A stretch of DNA of 64,000 nt, from the NCBI GenBank assembly GCA_030704615.1, contig CM060734.1, forward strand, positions 23,312,001 through 23,376,000. Reading direction: 5' to 3'. Shown here one piece after another: positions 18,628 to 30,010 of this stretch. A model generated the notes under the pieces. That model saw only the letters and a list, made by a program, of their open reading frames with translations. It searched no databases and was not told the DNA's origin. Position 1 is the stretch's first letter. Each line of letters starts with the position of its first letter. Source of the DNA: Takakia lepidozioides. Its lineage: Eukaryota; Streptophyta; Takakiopsida; Takakiales; Takakiaceae. The position numbers and the translations under genes are program-made.

Positions 18628-21600
18628 CTAGTCACCTGTCCTGTTCAGACGATTTCCATTATTTTTATTTCGTAGGTGTTTTCTCCCCAGCCTGAATGGC
18701 GAGAAAAAACCATGGCCTCTGTGCCTCAGATTGGCTGGCAGCTCAGCATGTGAAGTGTTTGACCCTACATCAGTCACCTTGCCTTTAGCAAACTTGTCAC
18801 CATCCTGATGTGTTGACCTTGTAACAGATTCTACTCTTCCGCATTCCATCTTGTCTTCTAAAGTTGCTGCTGGTCGTAACCTTGATGTCCCGAACATTAG
18901 CTGCTCTAAAGTGGTCACTTCTCCTGCCCCACTCTGTGAGCCCACCTTGGGAGGCACTGACATATTCTCAGCAGAACATGCTGGAGGATCCGTGTCTGCA
19001 CTAAGAGTTACCTTATTGTTATGTGGTGATGGGGAGGATCCAGTAGGTTGAGAGTTGGCCTTTTGCTGTTTAACCAAAGCAATAAGCTTATCCAACACAT
19101 CGATGGCCCAAGCCACCTCCACATCTGAAGATTTCTCCAACTTGTCCTCAGGTCTCAACTGCTCTTGAAGCTCATGCATAGGTGATGCTTCAACCAAAGC
19201 TCCAACCGAAGATAAGCCATTCCATAAGGGGCAGGGCGCCCTCTTTTCTGCTTCATTTGACAGTGTGCGATGTGTCTCAATAAAAGAAAGTTGGTCATGA
19301 GAATAATTTCTCCCATTTTCCAGCTCCTCATATCTGTTTGTACAACTTCCTTGCGAAGGCCTTTCTGTCTCCGTCAATGTCTCCTTTCCAAAATCTTGCT
19401 GCTCCTTTTCTGCCTCCTTTATTGTGTTTTGTGGTCTCCTGTCAGACAAGCTACTGAAAGCAAACTCCAATGAGTCAAATTCCTCTTTAAAAGGGAATCC
19501 TAAGAAATTCTGAGTGTCTTTCCCTGGAGACATCATGTGCATTGGAGATGGAGCTCCTACGTACGCCCCTCTGGGCACAGAATCCAGGGCAGCCTTGATG
19601 CGGAGGTACATGGGTTCTGTCTCGATGAGCTCCTCAAATGCACTGCCCTTCACTGCTGAGATCGCCTGCCACAGACATGATCCAGTACTACAAATGTCAT
19701 CAGCAATCACCCTGACTGAGTGTGACAAATTCAAACTTGGCCAATGCCATGTAGAGGACTCCAACAATTATCATCGTTTAGTAAGCATAATCAATGAAGA
19801 TCCTCCTTTTGCACATTCTGAAGATCAACAATGAAACCTCCCCAGAACCTAGGCTTCCCATGTTACAGAACAGCCAGGGAGGCCATGGATCAGACATCCA
19901 TGGTTATCTGGATCCTTGAAAATTCAGGGGCTTTCCTATCAAATTTGTCAGTCATATGTGATTCTTCCAGATTTGAGGATGTTCAATTTGGCTGAAAGCA
20001 GAGCTGAAGAGGATAAAAAGAGAGAATCTGAGTACCTTCTGATACAGCTTATATCCAAGCCCTGCAAGCTGCCTAGCGACAAAATTGATGAGCCATGGAG
20101 GAACAAAATCCAATTTCATATCCAAATCGGCAACCAACCTGTGGATTTCCCAGAATGTAATGAGAATGTAGTTCACTATTGTCTGGAATGACACAATGCA
20201 AATTTTGCATCGACCTTTCAAATAACAAGGGCCACAGCTGTGCTAGCCTCCAACCGAAGAGATGTACACTTGTTCAAGAGGAGAGGGGTACCTGAAGTAT
20301 AGACTGTCGGGGCCGATTTTCTGAAGAACAAACCCACCCACAAGATCCATACGCACCACATTTGGTTCCAACTTGGGGATATCACCAGCACTGAAACCAT
20401 TCAGATTTGCATCAGGCTCATCTGGTGCCTGAATGTGCATGAACACACAAGAATTTGTTATGGAACTTCACATGAAGCAGCAATGGAACAGACTTGCATC
20501 AATAGCCTTTCATCTACTTCAGGATCTAGCTTATGGTGTAGTGTTGACATCCAATAGATAGCCCAGTGGTTCGGGCATAATGCCAATTCACTAGTAAACA
20601 ACCACATAAGTGTGTTGGATGTCGTAAAGGTGTCCACCTTCCCATCGGAAGGCAGTAGCCCTTCGGAGTCAAGTGACACCATTACAATTGCTTCGGGAAG
20701 AGTACACTATTTTTTTTGTAGTGTAGTGTTGGCATGTGCTGAGATTATAAACACTAAGACAACCAAATCTACAGCTCCCAATATTTCTACAAAAAATATA
20801 GCAATTTTAGAAGCACCTATCATAGCAGTCTTCCCCAAGTCACCTATCTCCTCATTTTCACTCCGATCCCAACAACTTCCAAAGTTAATTCTTCAGGTTA
20901 ACCTACCAGTATTCTATTGCACTAAGTCAATTGGCTAATCAACTGACAGAAACGTGGCAAAGAAGAACAAATGACGTGGACTTACGATCGCAGTCGTTTT
21001 GATTTGGCATCTATTCTGGGAACGTGGGGCGTACTCAATTCTGGACCATACACTCAGCAGCAGTGGGCCAGAGCTAAAGACAGATAGCTAGTGGGCCAGA
21101 GCTGACGAGAGATAGAGAAGATTAAGGGATAGCTAGCGGTAAAGTTTCTGGGTCAAATACTGAAATTTAGCCAGATCTTGCAAGGTCATCATCCAGTTCA
21201 AGGGGAGTTGGCTGAACTAGCTAGTGGGACGTGAGAATCAAGTGGGGGCCGGGTTGGGTTCCTTGGCATGGGACGCCATGGCTTGGGAACCAACTCCTTG
21301 GTGTGAGACACCACACCTTGGAAATTAGTTCCTGCAATAAAAAACAAGTCGGTGAGGACATCGCCTCATTGTTGGTAGGAGTGTGTGTCGTGACACTTTG
21401 CCTTGAGGGCAAGGGGTTGGGACACAAGAGGGACTGCCCGTGTAGTGGGCGCATCGGCAGCAGTGGAAGTGGAGTAAAATGTGCACATGAGAAGAAACTT
21501 AGTCTCTACATCAGTAGTCCCTCAAATTTGCGCAGCTCCTGAAACTGATACTGCTACCTGCATTATATTACCTACCTGCCAAACAAGTGGGAGTTCATGA

Positions 21601-24600
21601 AGCTTACCGAACTTAGAAGTACAACAATAAGGTCATCCTCAAAGTAGTCCAGCTCATATGCTGACAGTAAAATCTCACGCATTGCCAAGGGCCAGGGCAC
21701 TTTGACCCTTTCAACAGCAACCCACCACGAAATTATTCGACTACAAAGGATGAGACCACAGCTACAACACATACATTTGTGTCCCATAAGGATTTTCCAT
21801 AGAGTCCATTGCTTTCTTTCACAAGTGACATCCCCATTTGTCCTCTGGGATAGTATGTGCACATTTCAAATGCTATGCTAAGTGTTTCCTTGAGCCAATC
21901 TGCAACCAAAATCAGCTTCATTCTTCCCTGGTAAATGTTATCACTAGACCCACTATTCAAACAAGATTAAGCACAGGTATCTCAGAGTGTATGAACACCA
22001 CATAGGAGCAACTGTGCCTGAAACATGCCTAGGTCAACTGGTAGTCTGATGGAAATAGGTGAAAATGATGTCTCAAGGGGAATTTGAAGTTTGAGAAGAT
22101 AGACATGTAAGATAGCTCCATTCCTATGACAGCAACTCATCTGGTTCGTCAAGACATTTTTCACAGAATAGAAACTTAGACCCAAGAGTCCCTCACCTGA
22201 GCAATGAAAGGTCCCCACCAACACTACTTCTTTGAAGCCAGCAGGATTCCACGATCTTGAATGAGGGGGCCACAAATTGTGGCCACCTGCACAAAGGCGC
22301 AGCTTGGATTAGAGAATGTATGCCAAAGGGTTGATGCACGTATGTCTGGAAGTCCCTTCAATTGAAAGAAATGCCTATAAATTTGTACAAATGTAATTGA
22401 TATTACCTCATTTCGAAGTGTATCGATGTGCAACACGATTGATATGCCTCAATCAGCAAGCTGTGGGCCTACATAGTGCAGGCTAACCAAGACATGGGCA
22501 TAAATATATCCTGAAACAACAGAAGTCTGGAATGAAGCCAATGTTCTGCTCACCATTCCTTATACTCTGGAGCCTCCCATGCCACGCATAAAGCTGCCTC
22601 CCCTCACACCCAGCCAAAGCAAGAACAATATGATACAGCTGTACTCATGGGTTAATTTCAAGACTATAGGCATGGCAGATTCACCACATCAGCTCTACGA
22701 TCGAATCTAAAGATTGCAGACATGATATGTTCTGATTTCATTGCTCTGTCCTTGATGAGGATCAACATTATGGTAGCAGGACCAACAGGATCCCTAGCAA
22801 CAATCAACTCAAGATAACTTCAAGTTGCATTGCAAGTAACTGGCCAAGTAAAGGTATTGTGAAGCACAGAAAGGAAATACTTGCACCTTCTGAGAAACAA
22901 TATCACAAACATTTTATGCGACCATCATATCTTCACTGCCAAGCAACATGGCTGAAGATCCGGCTTTAACGCAATTCACACATTATATTAGGATTCCTGT
23001 GCAACTGCCATTCTGTTCATGTTAACATGATGGACTTCGTCTATACATGTAAAGTTAGAAAGGAAAGAGGACAAGGACACAGAGATTTCTGAGAAAGGGA
23101 AGAGGATGGGGATCAAGAGATATTTGAGACGGAGGGACTACAGAGAGGCCAGTGCTCACCACTTGTCATCGGCCCGTCAATGAGGCCTTCTATACACAGA
23201 GAATGGTATGGAGTGCCCTCGGGACCTTCACAGTACATGACCCGGGATTCTGAAGTGTCTTGCTTGAGCTGAACCACCACACATGGAAAATCAAGCTATC
23301 AAAAGTTTTGAACAGGTAGCTAATGTCCCGCACCTTAACGGCCTACTTAATAATCTGCCGTGTATTATGGAGTCTCTCGGATCCAATGATACAAGAATGA
23401 AGTTACTCATTACTATACCCTTATTAATGGTTGGTAATCACTAATTTGTAGGTCAACAATGCAGGCTCTCCAATGAAGTGTTTGTAGGCCAACAATGTGA
23501 TAAGGACTGAGCATCATGGTTTAACATACCGACGATGCCACGATCACCCCTAGACCATACTCCAGCATAGCAACTCCTTTGTGTTGTCATACAATGGACT
23601 TTAAAATGAGTGTGCGGTTGTAGAAGAAACATAAGGTGAATAATGTGAATCCAGCTTGTTCAATGAGATTGGCTGTGAAACTGGATTAGGAGATTCAATT
23701 CAACCAGTCAGTTTTCAATAATGGTCTCCTAATACATGGAAAGAACTCAACCCATGCATTACACTTCAGAATCAAAAGTGAATGTGTGACCAGAGATTAA
23801 CAAAAAAAAAGGAGGCTTGTGATGACTCAGAGATACTGATAACTCATTTACTTTAATTACTAAAGCCTTCCCAGCATAGAAACCGTGCCCAAATGAGTGA
23901 ACAGTATAATGAGGGCCACTATATACAATAGACCACTCTGGACCACACAATAGAGTCCTTGTGAAACCTGTACTCTGTGGAAGTTGTGTCCAAATTAGTA
24001 GTTCTAGTGGTTCCCAAATACTTTTCTGAGTGGCAATAGGGCATAGAGTTTGGGCAATCCTCATGCTTGAAATCCTTCCAAAGAACCCAGCCAATCTTCC
24101 TGATCTTACATGGAGCAGCAAACATCTCTTTCGTATCCTCTCAGTCAGTTGCAGAAAAAGAACCGAGACAACAGAAACACATCACATGGCACTCCAGTCT
24201 ACTTTGACAACCTTGCAATTATGTCTGACTTTCACAAATTCAAGGGTTTGGGAATCTCATATATTTTCTGACAGAAATGTCTTGAAAGGGTCATCAAGTC
24301 CCGTCTCCTCATCCATAAAAGTCCAATGGTTTCAGCACCTATCGTAAGCCCATGCCATCTAGACCAACATGCGGAACTTCAAGTTCAGACACAAATGTCA
24401 GGTTAGCAGTTTTAGAAGAAGCTTACTATTCTCAAGGGCAGGATACTGTACTGATTGCTGGCTTCCTACACTGAATTCTCCACTCAAACAACTTGAACAT
24501 AAATGTGAGCCTGGTCAAATGCTACGGGAACCAGAAAAGCGCAGATTTGAACTTCAGTGTTAACATAGTGACTAAGAAGTTTTTTTGTGGCTGCTTTAAT

Positions 24601-25874
24601 CACATTTCAACTTGGGAGCCCAGCTTGATCCATTAAAAGAACTTGAACCCAAATAGTGGAAAGATGGAAGTCAAATACCCTCTCAGCTCGCCACTGGCAT
24701 GGATGACTTGGCGTTCTCTTACCTACATCTAGCTTCTGCCATCAGGATGACAAAATAACTGTTGACACTGTCAAAATACCACTGGAGACTTGATGGTCGT
24801 CCACCTAGGTTGGCACTGAGTTCCTTCGCTATCACCAGAACAGGGAGGGACACAGAGAATGTCCTCATAAGATGTTGTTTGCCCTGGCCTTGTGGCCATA
24901 GACCCCGCGCCCAGTTTGGGGGAAACAAGGGAACAGACACTACCTTTGTGAGCAGTAGTGTGACTTACCATGATAAAGACAATTTGTTTGATTTTCCAGA
25001 TATCCTCTAGAAAGCCCTTCACACAAGCATCAACTTGGTGAGTGTGAACTCCCCAGCAATTAGACTCCAACAGGGCCATTAGGCTGAGCCTCAAGATTTT
25101 CGAAGTTGGTGAACAGAGATGCGGGGACAGTGTTCTTGATGTTCCTGAAGAGGATCACTGTCTGGTGAGATATATCCCGGACAATGTACCAGAAAATGGA
25201 TATTGTCTTCAGGCTGCCCGTACATCTGGCAATTACAATTGCCTCTTCCTCTCTGCATCTGCTAATTGTTCAAAGGTAAGTTTTGCGCCCCGAGTTTAAA
25301 TTTCAGTCTAGTGCCAAGGGTAGGTCGGCCCTTGAGATCATCCTTAGGGTCCTCACTCATGTCACAGACTTAAAACAAGTTCAGGGAAGTTTTATGCCTA
25401 ACTTCATTTCATCGACAGTCTTCAGGCATCTGACATGGCACATTGGTTGCTGTAGCCTTCTTGTGGCCATAGAAACCCCGCCAAGTTTGGGTGGAACAAG
25501 AGGGAACAGACCCTACCTTTGTGAGGGGCTCACTCTGGTAGTGGGACTTACCTTGGTGCAAGCAGGCAATAGGTTTATACACACGGGCATACCCTAGCCC
25601 AAGTGCAAGCAAGCAAGACAGAGCATGCAACTGCCCACTTTGAGTGGAGGGGCTGCCCCCACATAGGGATCAGCTTGTTACCATTCAGAGATCATCACTC
25701 TATAGGAGCTGCAGGGAATGGCTTGCGTAGATGATAGAGAGAGAAAGAGAATGTACTCACAAGACATTGTTTGCCGTAGCCTTAGAGAGAGAATGTACTC
25801 ATAAGACGTTGTAGCCTTAGAGATTGTACTCATAAGACATTGTTTGCCGTAGCCTTGTGGCCATTGTGTAGCCT

Positions 25875-25915
<41 letters not shown>

Positions 25916-26934
25916 TTAAGGGTGGATCTTCTGGTCGAAGAGAGAGGATCTACCTTCCACTCCCGCATGCCATCAGCGTTGTCTGGGGTTACAACCTTGC
26001 TTGTCCTTTCCCCCTTTGCACTCCTCAGGGATTCCAACAAGTTAAACAACATTTTGCTCTTCTTGTCAACCACCTGGTCAAATTGCTTGCCTCCATGAAC
26101 TGGTCTGCTGTTGAGGACCTTCCCATCTGAGAGAGGGGGTAACAGATTAAGACGACAAAAAAGAAAAATCAGTTTGACAGATCATGATACAGATGATCAT
26201 GTTAGAAAGCATGAAACAGCACATGAAAGGAAGCCCACAGTCTTCTGTTCTGTCTAACCACGAGCAATAGTCCACCAAAATTGTTTTCTCAGTATGAAAT
26301 ATGGATAATGGAGTTTACATCTAAACTGGAGTAGTTCCTCAGTGAAACAGCCTGAACTACTCAAGGGTTGTCTGATCCAGGGACGATTTAACATTCCTCT
26401 GATCAACTGCTCAACGTACGAAAAAGCTGTCACTCTCAGGCTACCAGGGTCTAGAATAAAAGAAAGACGAGAACAATTTCCCCGCTCCATACAACTTTAC
26501 CATCTGTACAATTTCCCCTGCGAAATTGCAGTTTCGGGGCAATGGGCAGAGAACTCCACGGTGAAGAGACGAACTGGAGCGACAGAAAGAAAGCATAGAG
26601 ATACCAAGGAGAGCCGCACTGCACAGTCGTTTGAAAAGTGACTCACAATAGAAACACGGATGATCGAGGGTTCACTACAAATCGACCATACACAAGAATT
26701 CGCAGTTCAAGAGAGAGATTGGAAATCCAAGTCAATATCGTGCTTAAGCATTTACGAATGCTCAACTGAGACTGCTTCAGAGTTGAGAGAGCAAAAAGAG
26801 AGAGAACCTTCGGCAGCGCGGGAGGAATTATGCAGCTGACTGCGTATGAGTCCTCGAAGGCACGTCTTATCAGACAGAGTAGGCGAAGCCAAAGTCTTGT
26901 CCAACCTTTGTCTGGCCTCAATTACTTTCGTCAT
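18628..26934 (-). CDS. START-domain lipid-binding protein (polyketide cyclase/lipid transport superfamily), multi-exon
   Basis: The START fold binds a lipid in a hydrophobic pocket. Exons on the minus strand: a likely first exon from ATG 26934 (ARQRLDKTLASPTLS), 25954-26126 (KMLFNLLESLRSAKGE), 22554-22602 (AALCVAWEAPEYKEW), 22197-22286 (WPQFVAPSFKIVESCWLQR), 21608-21707 (VKVPWPLAMREILLSAYEL), 20292-20428 (NVVRMDLVGGFVLQKIGPD), 20036-20138 (MKLDFVPPWLINFVARQLAG) and 18628-19665, a terminal exon with EELIETEPMYLRIKAALDS then about 300 disordered residues. From 22602 onward all junctions have GT/AG and join in phase without a stop. This matches a plant START subfamily with conserved VRMDL.GGF and KLDFVPP blocks. 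Exons between 22.6 and 25.9 kb are not resolved. It looks like an intact host gene. Confidence 0.8.
22603..25953 (-). other. Long intronic stretch of the START gene with unresolved exons
   Basis: Between the 25954-26126 exon and the 22554-22602 exon about 3.3 kb contains no exon I can place firmly. Open minus-strand segments near 25090-25260 and 24980-25060 could include exons, but no START motif is recognisable. A GA microsatellite and a dispersed short repeat lie here. No inserted transposon gene is evident. Confidence 0.4.
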
Positions 26935-27270
26935 CCTTGCTTCATGGATAGCAGCTCAACACAGTGACATCTCTGCCGCAATGGCAATGGTCGCGTCCAA
27001 TCTCTACCCCGCCTCAATCATCTGTGATTCTTCCTTCATGCAACAGTCAATCCGTCGAGCCTCAAAAAACAACATAAGGCTCTACCCGGTCAACCTCATG
27101 CCTCTAGAAAAACATGCTGAGCTGTGCACCAAGCAAGTCTATGGCGGATGTCACAGTGGCATGTTGACTATCTTCCTCTCTCTCCCTTTGTGCTCCGCTC
27201 AAACTGGGCGCGGGTCAATGGCCACAAGGCTACGGCAAACAACGTCTTATGAGTACATTCTCTCTCTCTC
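24857..27270. repeat. Short dispersed motif, four direct copies and one inverted copy in START introns
   Basis: The word GAATGTACTCATAAGAC followed by TTGTTTGCCGTAGCC and TTGTGGCCAT occurs near 24857-24902, 25747-25785, 25793-25820 and 25822-25865 in direct orientation. It occurs once inverted at 27215-27268. The flanking CCGCGCCCAGTTTG at about 24906 also recurs inverted near 27202, so the inverted pair spans at least 70 bases at a distance of about 2.3 kb. A partial copy sits near 25455-25480. Confidence 0.65.
25876..25911. repeat. (GA)n microsatellite
   Basis: An uninterrupted AG dinucleotide run of about 18 units lies in a START-gene intron, directly after a copy of the dispersed GTAGCCTTAGAGA motif. 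Confidence 0.95.
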
Positions 27271-27729
27271 GCTCTTCTCCTTCATCAGAGATTCAGCACA
27301 ACACCTACAAAATGTTTTCTCTCGTACAAATCATAGCACGACTTGCTGCTCACAATCTTCCTCCTCTGTACCATCCACCCACTTTCCCAAGTGTGTGTGT
27401 GTCTCTCTCTCCCTTCCTGCGTCAGTCGTCCGACTCTGCATGATTGCGTGGATGGCTGGCCCACTCTCATAATTCACACCTGTAAAAGACTCCGGTGACC
27501 GTCATATTGTCCCTCGGGTTTCACTGCAGTCTGCAGTTAAAAAAAAGCATAGTAACTACATAACATACAGCCTCTCATTTTTTAATATTAGCGTCTTCAA
27601 TGCACCTATGGGCCTCGCCAGTACCGCCCATGGGGTAGCTCATAAGCCCACCGGCCATTCACTGGGTGGGCCAGATCCTGAAAATTTTCTAAGTCCTTGT
27701 TAATCTACCACGGCGGACCTTCTAGCGGA

Positions 27730-27862
27730 CTGGGCACACCCTCCAACAGACTCCAACCTTCGAGCGGACTAGCAGACCCTCCAACAGACCGACTCCAACC
27801 TTCGAGCATACCGACAGACCCTCCAACAGACCGACGAGTGGACTGACTCCAACCTTCTAAGG
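27730..27862. repeat. Minisatellite of about 40-45 bp units
   Basis: The words CCTCCAACAGACC, GACTCCAACCTTCGAGC and GGACTAGCAGACC alternate three to four times. No coding potential is apparent. It lies between the START gene 5' end and the pogo-type fragment, in a stretch (27.5-28.4 kb) where I see no gene. Confidence 0.7.
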
Positions 27863-28460
27863 TAGACAATTGTATGAATCAAGCATCAACAGTTCGTTTC
27901 TCCTCCTCCACTGCGCTCTCCATCCCTCAGCTCCAGATCGTCCTTCCCTTTAAGAAATGCAGGCAATTTCAGCTGTGCAGCGTCCTTATATACATTTATC
28001 CCATGTAGGCACAAGAAAATGAAATTTATTGAAAAAAAAAACAAAAAAATCCAAAGTTATACATAATATCGGTGAATTTTCAAGCTGAAAACACATAATA
28101 ATCCTTGAATGTACCAGTGAGGGGGTACTATTTTGAACAGCAAGTGCATTGTATCAAGAGCGCATGGGTCCCAAAAGGTGTACATCACCATTCACTTTAC
28201 TGATTACGCTGCACAGTAGTATGGACCATGTCATTTAGTTAAACTACTCATCAATTACATAAACTTGACTATTTACTGAGCTTTACGTATCTGACTACGC
28301 AGATCAAAGCGTCCTCGGTGACTACGAGATGTGTCCCTGGACTAATTGAAAAATGAACAGTCATGATCTGCAAAACTAATCGTTAGTGGAGAATAAACAA
28401 ATCTTCAGCTTGTCCAACATGAGAACCATTTGATCCCAAAACTGATCGGCTTCTCAACGA

Positions 28461-29424
28461 TCACCGGCTCTGCTTACGCTTCTGTAAACCCATGGAGGTT
28501 CGATAAGGACGAACCCTGATGTATCCAGACCCGCCTTCTTCGCTTTCTGTTTTTGAATTGTCACTTTCATGTTGCGGCGACAAATAGGTGGATCCACAGA
28601 AAACTCCTCGGTAAGCTGTGGTCGGAATGGAAGCATCAAATCGGATGGCAGCATGGAGTCGCTCTCCAATCGCTGAACAATTTTTGGCGGACCAGAGATT
28701 ATCGAACTGTTTTCTGGCCTCCCGCTCCTCCACCTTTTTGCGCTTCAGCTCCTCTTTTTCCACCTTATCGAGAGCACACTTTTGCTTATTCAATTCGCGC
28801 TCTTTTTTACGCTGCTCCCGCACTTTCAGGGCTTCTTCTTTCCTAGAAATATTTTGCTCCAAAGTTAGCAAGTACTCATCTGAGGTCATGAGAATGGACT
28901 TGTTGTAGTCAATTATTGGCTCCGAGCCATCTCCATTCAATCGTCGTCGAGGTGCTACTGGTATTTGTGGTAGACTCAAAAATTGAGTGGTAGAGTACCG
29001 TTGAATGGGTGCTCCTGCAACTATTTCCAGCTCCGGTGAGGATCCAGTGTCGCTAGATTGGCTGGAGGATAATCGCTCTGTACCTGGCGGGACCAACTCA
29101 TTTTCGTCCTCTTCCTCCACGAAGTAGTGGTGCGTACCTACCTCATCATGTGTCTTGGATATGTTATTTTCCAAAATTTCCTCAACTTGCAAGTCAACAG
29201 TGGCAGTCCTTATATCTTCTTGACCAGGATGGGTGTCGTCCTCCGGGACCTCCATCCTATAACCCTTGCTGGCCCATGCGGTTCTACATGGCATCCGGAT
29301 TGAGAGGCTTGATCCCAATCACGGCAAAACTTTTTCTTACATTTTCAAGACTCTTCGTTTTTTTCAAAGCTAGTGAAACCCAATGTGCGAGATCCTCTTT
29401 CAAGGCTGTGCCTCCCTTGTGTGC
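28461..29424 (-). pseudogene. Pogo/jerky-type transposase C-terminal tail, inverted relative to its core
   Basis: From 29424 the minus strand encodes MAHKGGTALKEDLAHWVSLA, then KTKSLENVRKSFAVIGIKPL and NPDAM. This is the block after the third acidic residue in plant pogo/jerky-type (CENP-B-like) DDE transposases, with the '(G)IxPLNPxAM' end. After a frameshift near 29310 it continues to 28461 as an acidic segment and a strong coiled coil (TSDEYLLTLEQNISRKEEAL, then a KERELNKQ-type stretch). The catalytic core of the same protein lies just to the right on the opposite strand. Confidence 0.7.
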
Positions 29425-29587
29425 CATCGTCTAAACATCACGGTAAGCCCTGAATGTGCTCTGTCTGTCACTGTTACATACATGTACCGATATGTATTGT
29501 GAAGATTTACAGACATGCAGACTGTAAATGACCTTTAATGCACTAGTGGTTGTCGGTGCTATCATGAATGAATGCTGGAGGGACCTA

Positions 29588-29925
29588 CATTCCGAATTTC
29601 TATATTTTCAAGGGGAAGAGGTTCAAACGTAACTATATTTTCAAGTGTGAAAGTGGTGCTACGATGGCCATGCAACCGAAGGCCTGGATGACGGGTTTTC
29701 TCTCTTCATGAAATGGATCTCCCATTTTATCAAAGCAGCATAGAAGGTCGACAATCCAATTACTCCAGAGAACAGACACTTGTTGATTATGGACGGTCAT
29801 AACAGCCATGTTACCATTCAGGTCGTTAAACAAGCGAAAGCCGTGGGGCTGGATCTGATCACGCTCCCCTCGCACACCTCCCATGCACTCCAGCCTCTTG
29901 ATGTCTCAGTGTTTAAACCTTAATG
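29588..29925 (+). pseudogene. Pogo/jerky-type DDE transposase core
   Basis: The plus strand encodes IPNFYIFKGKRFKRNYIFKC, MQPKAWMTGF, then after a frameshift MKWISHFIKAA, a TAG stop, and ENRHLLIMDGHNSHVT with LDLITLPSHTSHALQPLDVS, ending VFKP and a stop at 29923-29925. MDGHNSH carries the second catalytic Asp, and the HTSHxLQPLDVSxFKP block is diagnostic of the CENP-B/jerky/pogo DDE superfamily. The N-terminal HTH and the first Asp are absent. The sequence stops where the LINE 3' end begins, so the LINE insertion may have cut the gene here. Confidence 0.85.
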
Positions 29926-30010
29926 TACAATGCGGGACCCTTTCTTTGCAAGAACCAACGCTCCTCCATTCCGGCCTGCCTGGGCCTTTGACTCGTCACA
30001 ATTCCAGATT

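Noticed and set aside
20458-20682. Minus-strand open frame next to START exons as an exon
   Set aside because: The flanking exons 21608-21707 and 20292-20428 already join in phase, so this frame is intronic or unrelated.
25103-25260. Open minus-strand segment (YIVRDISHQTVILFRN) as a START exon
   Set aside because: It does not match any START block and no in-phase splice pair was found; left undecided.
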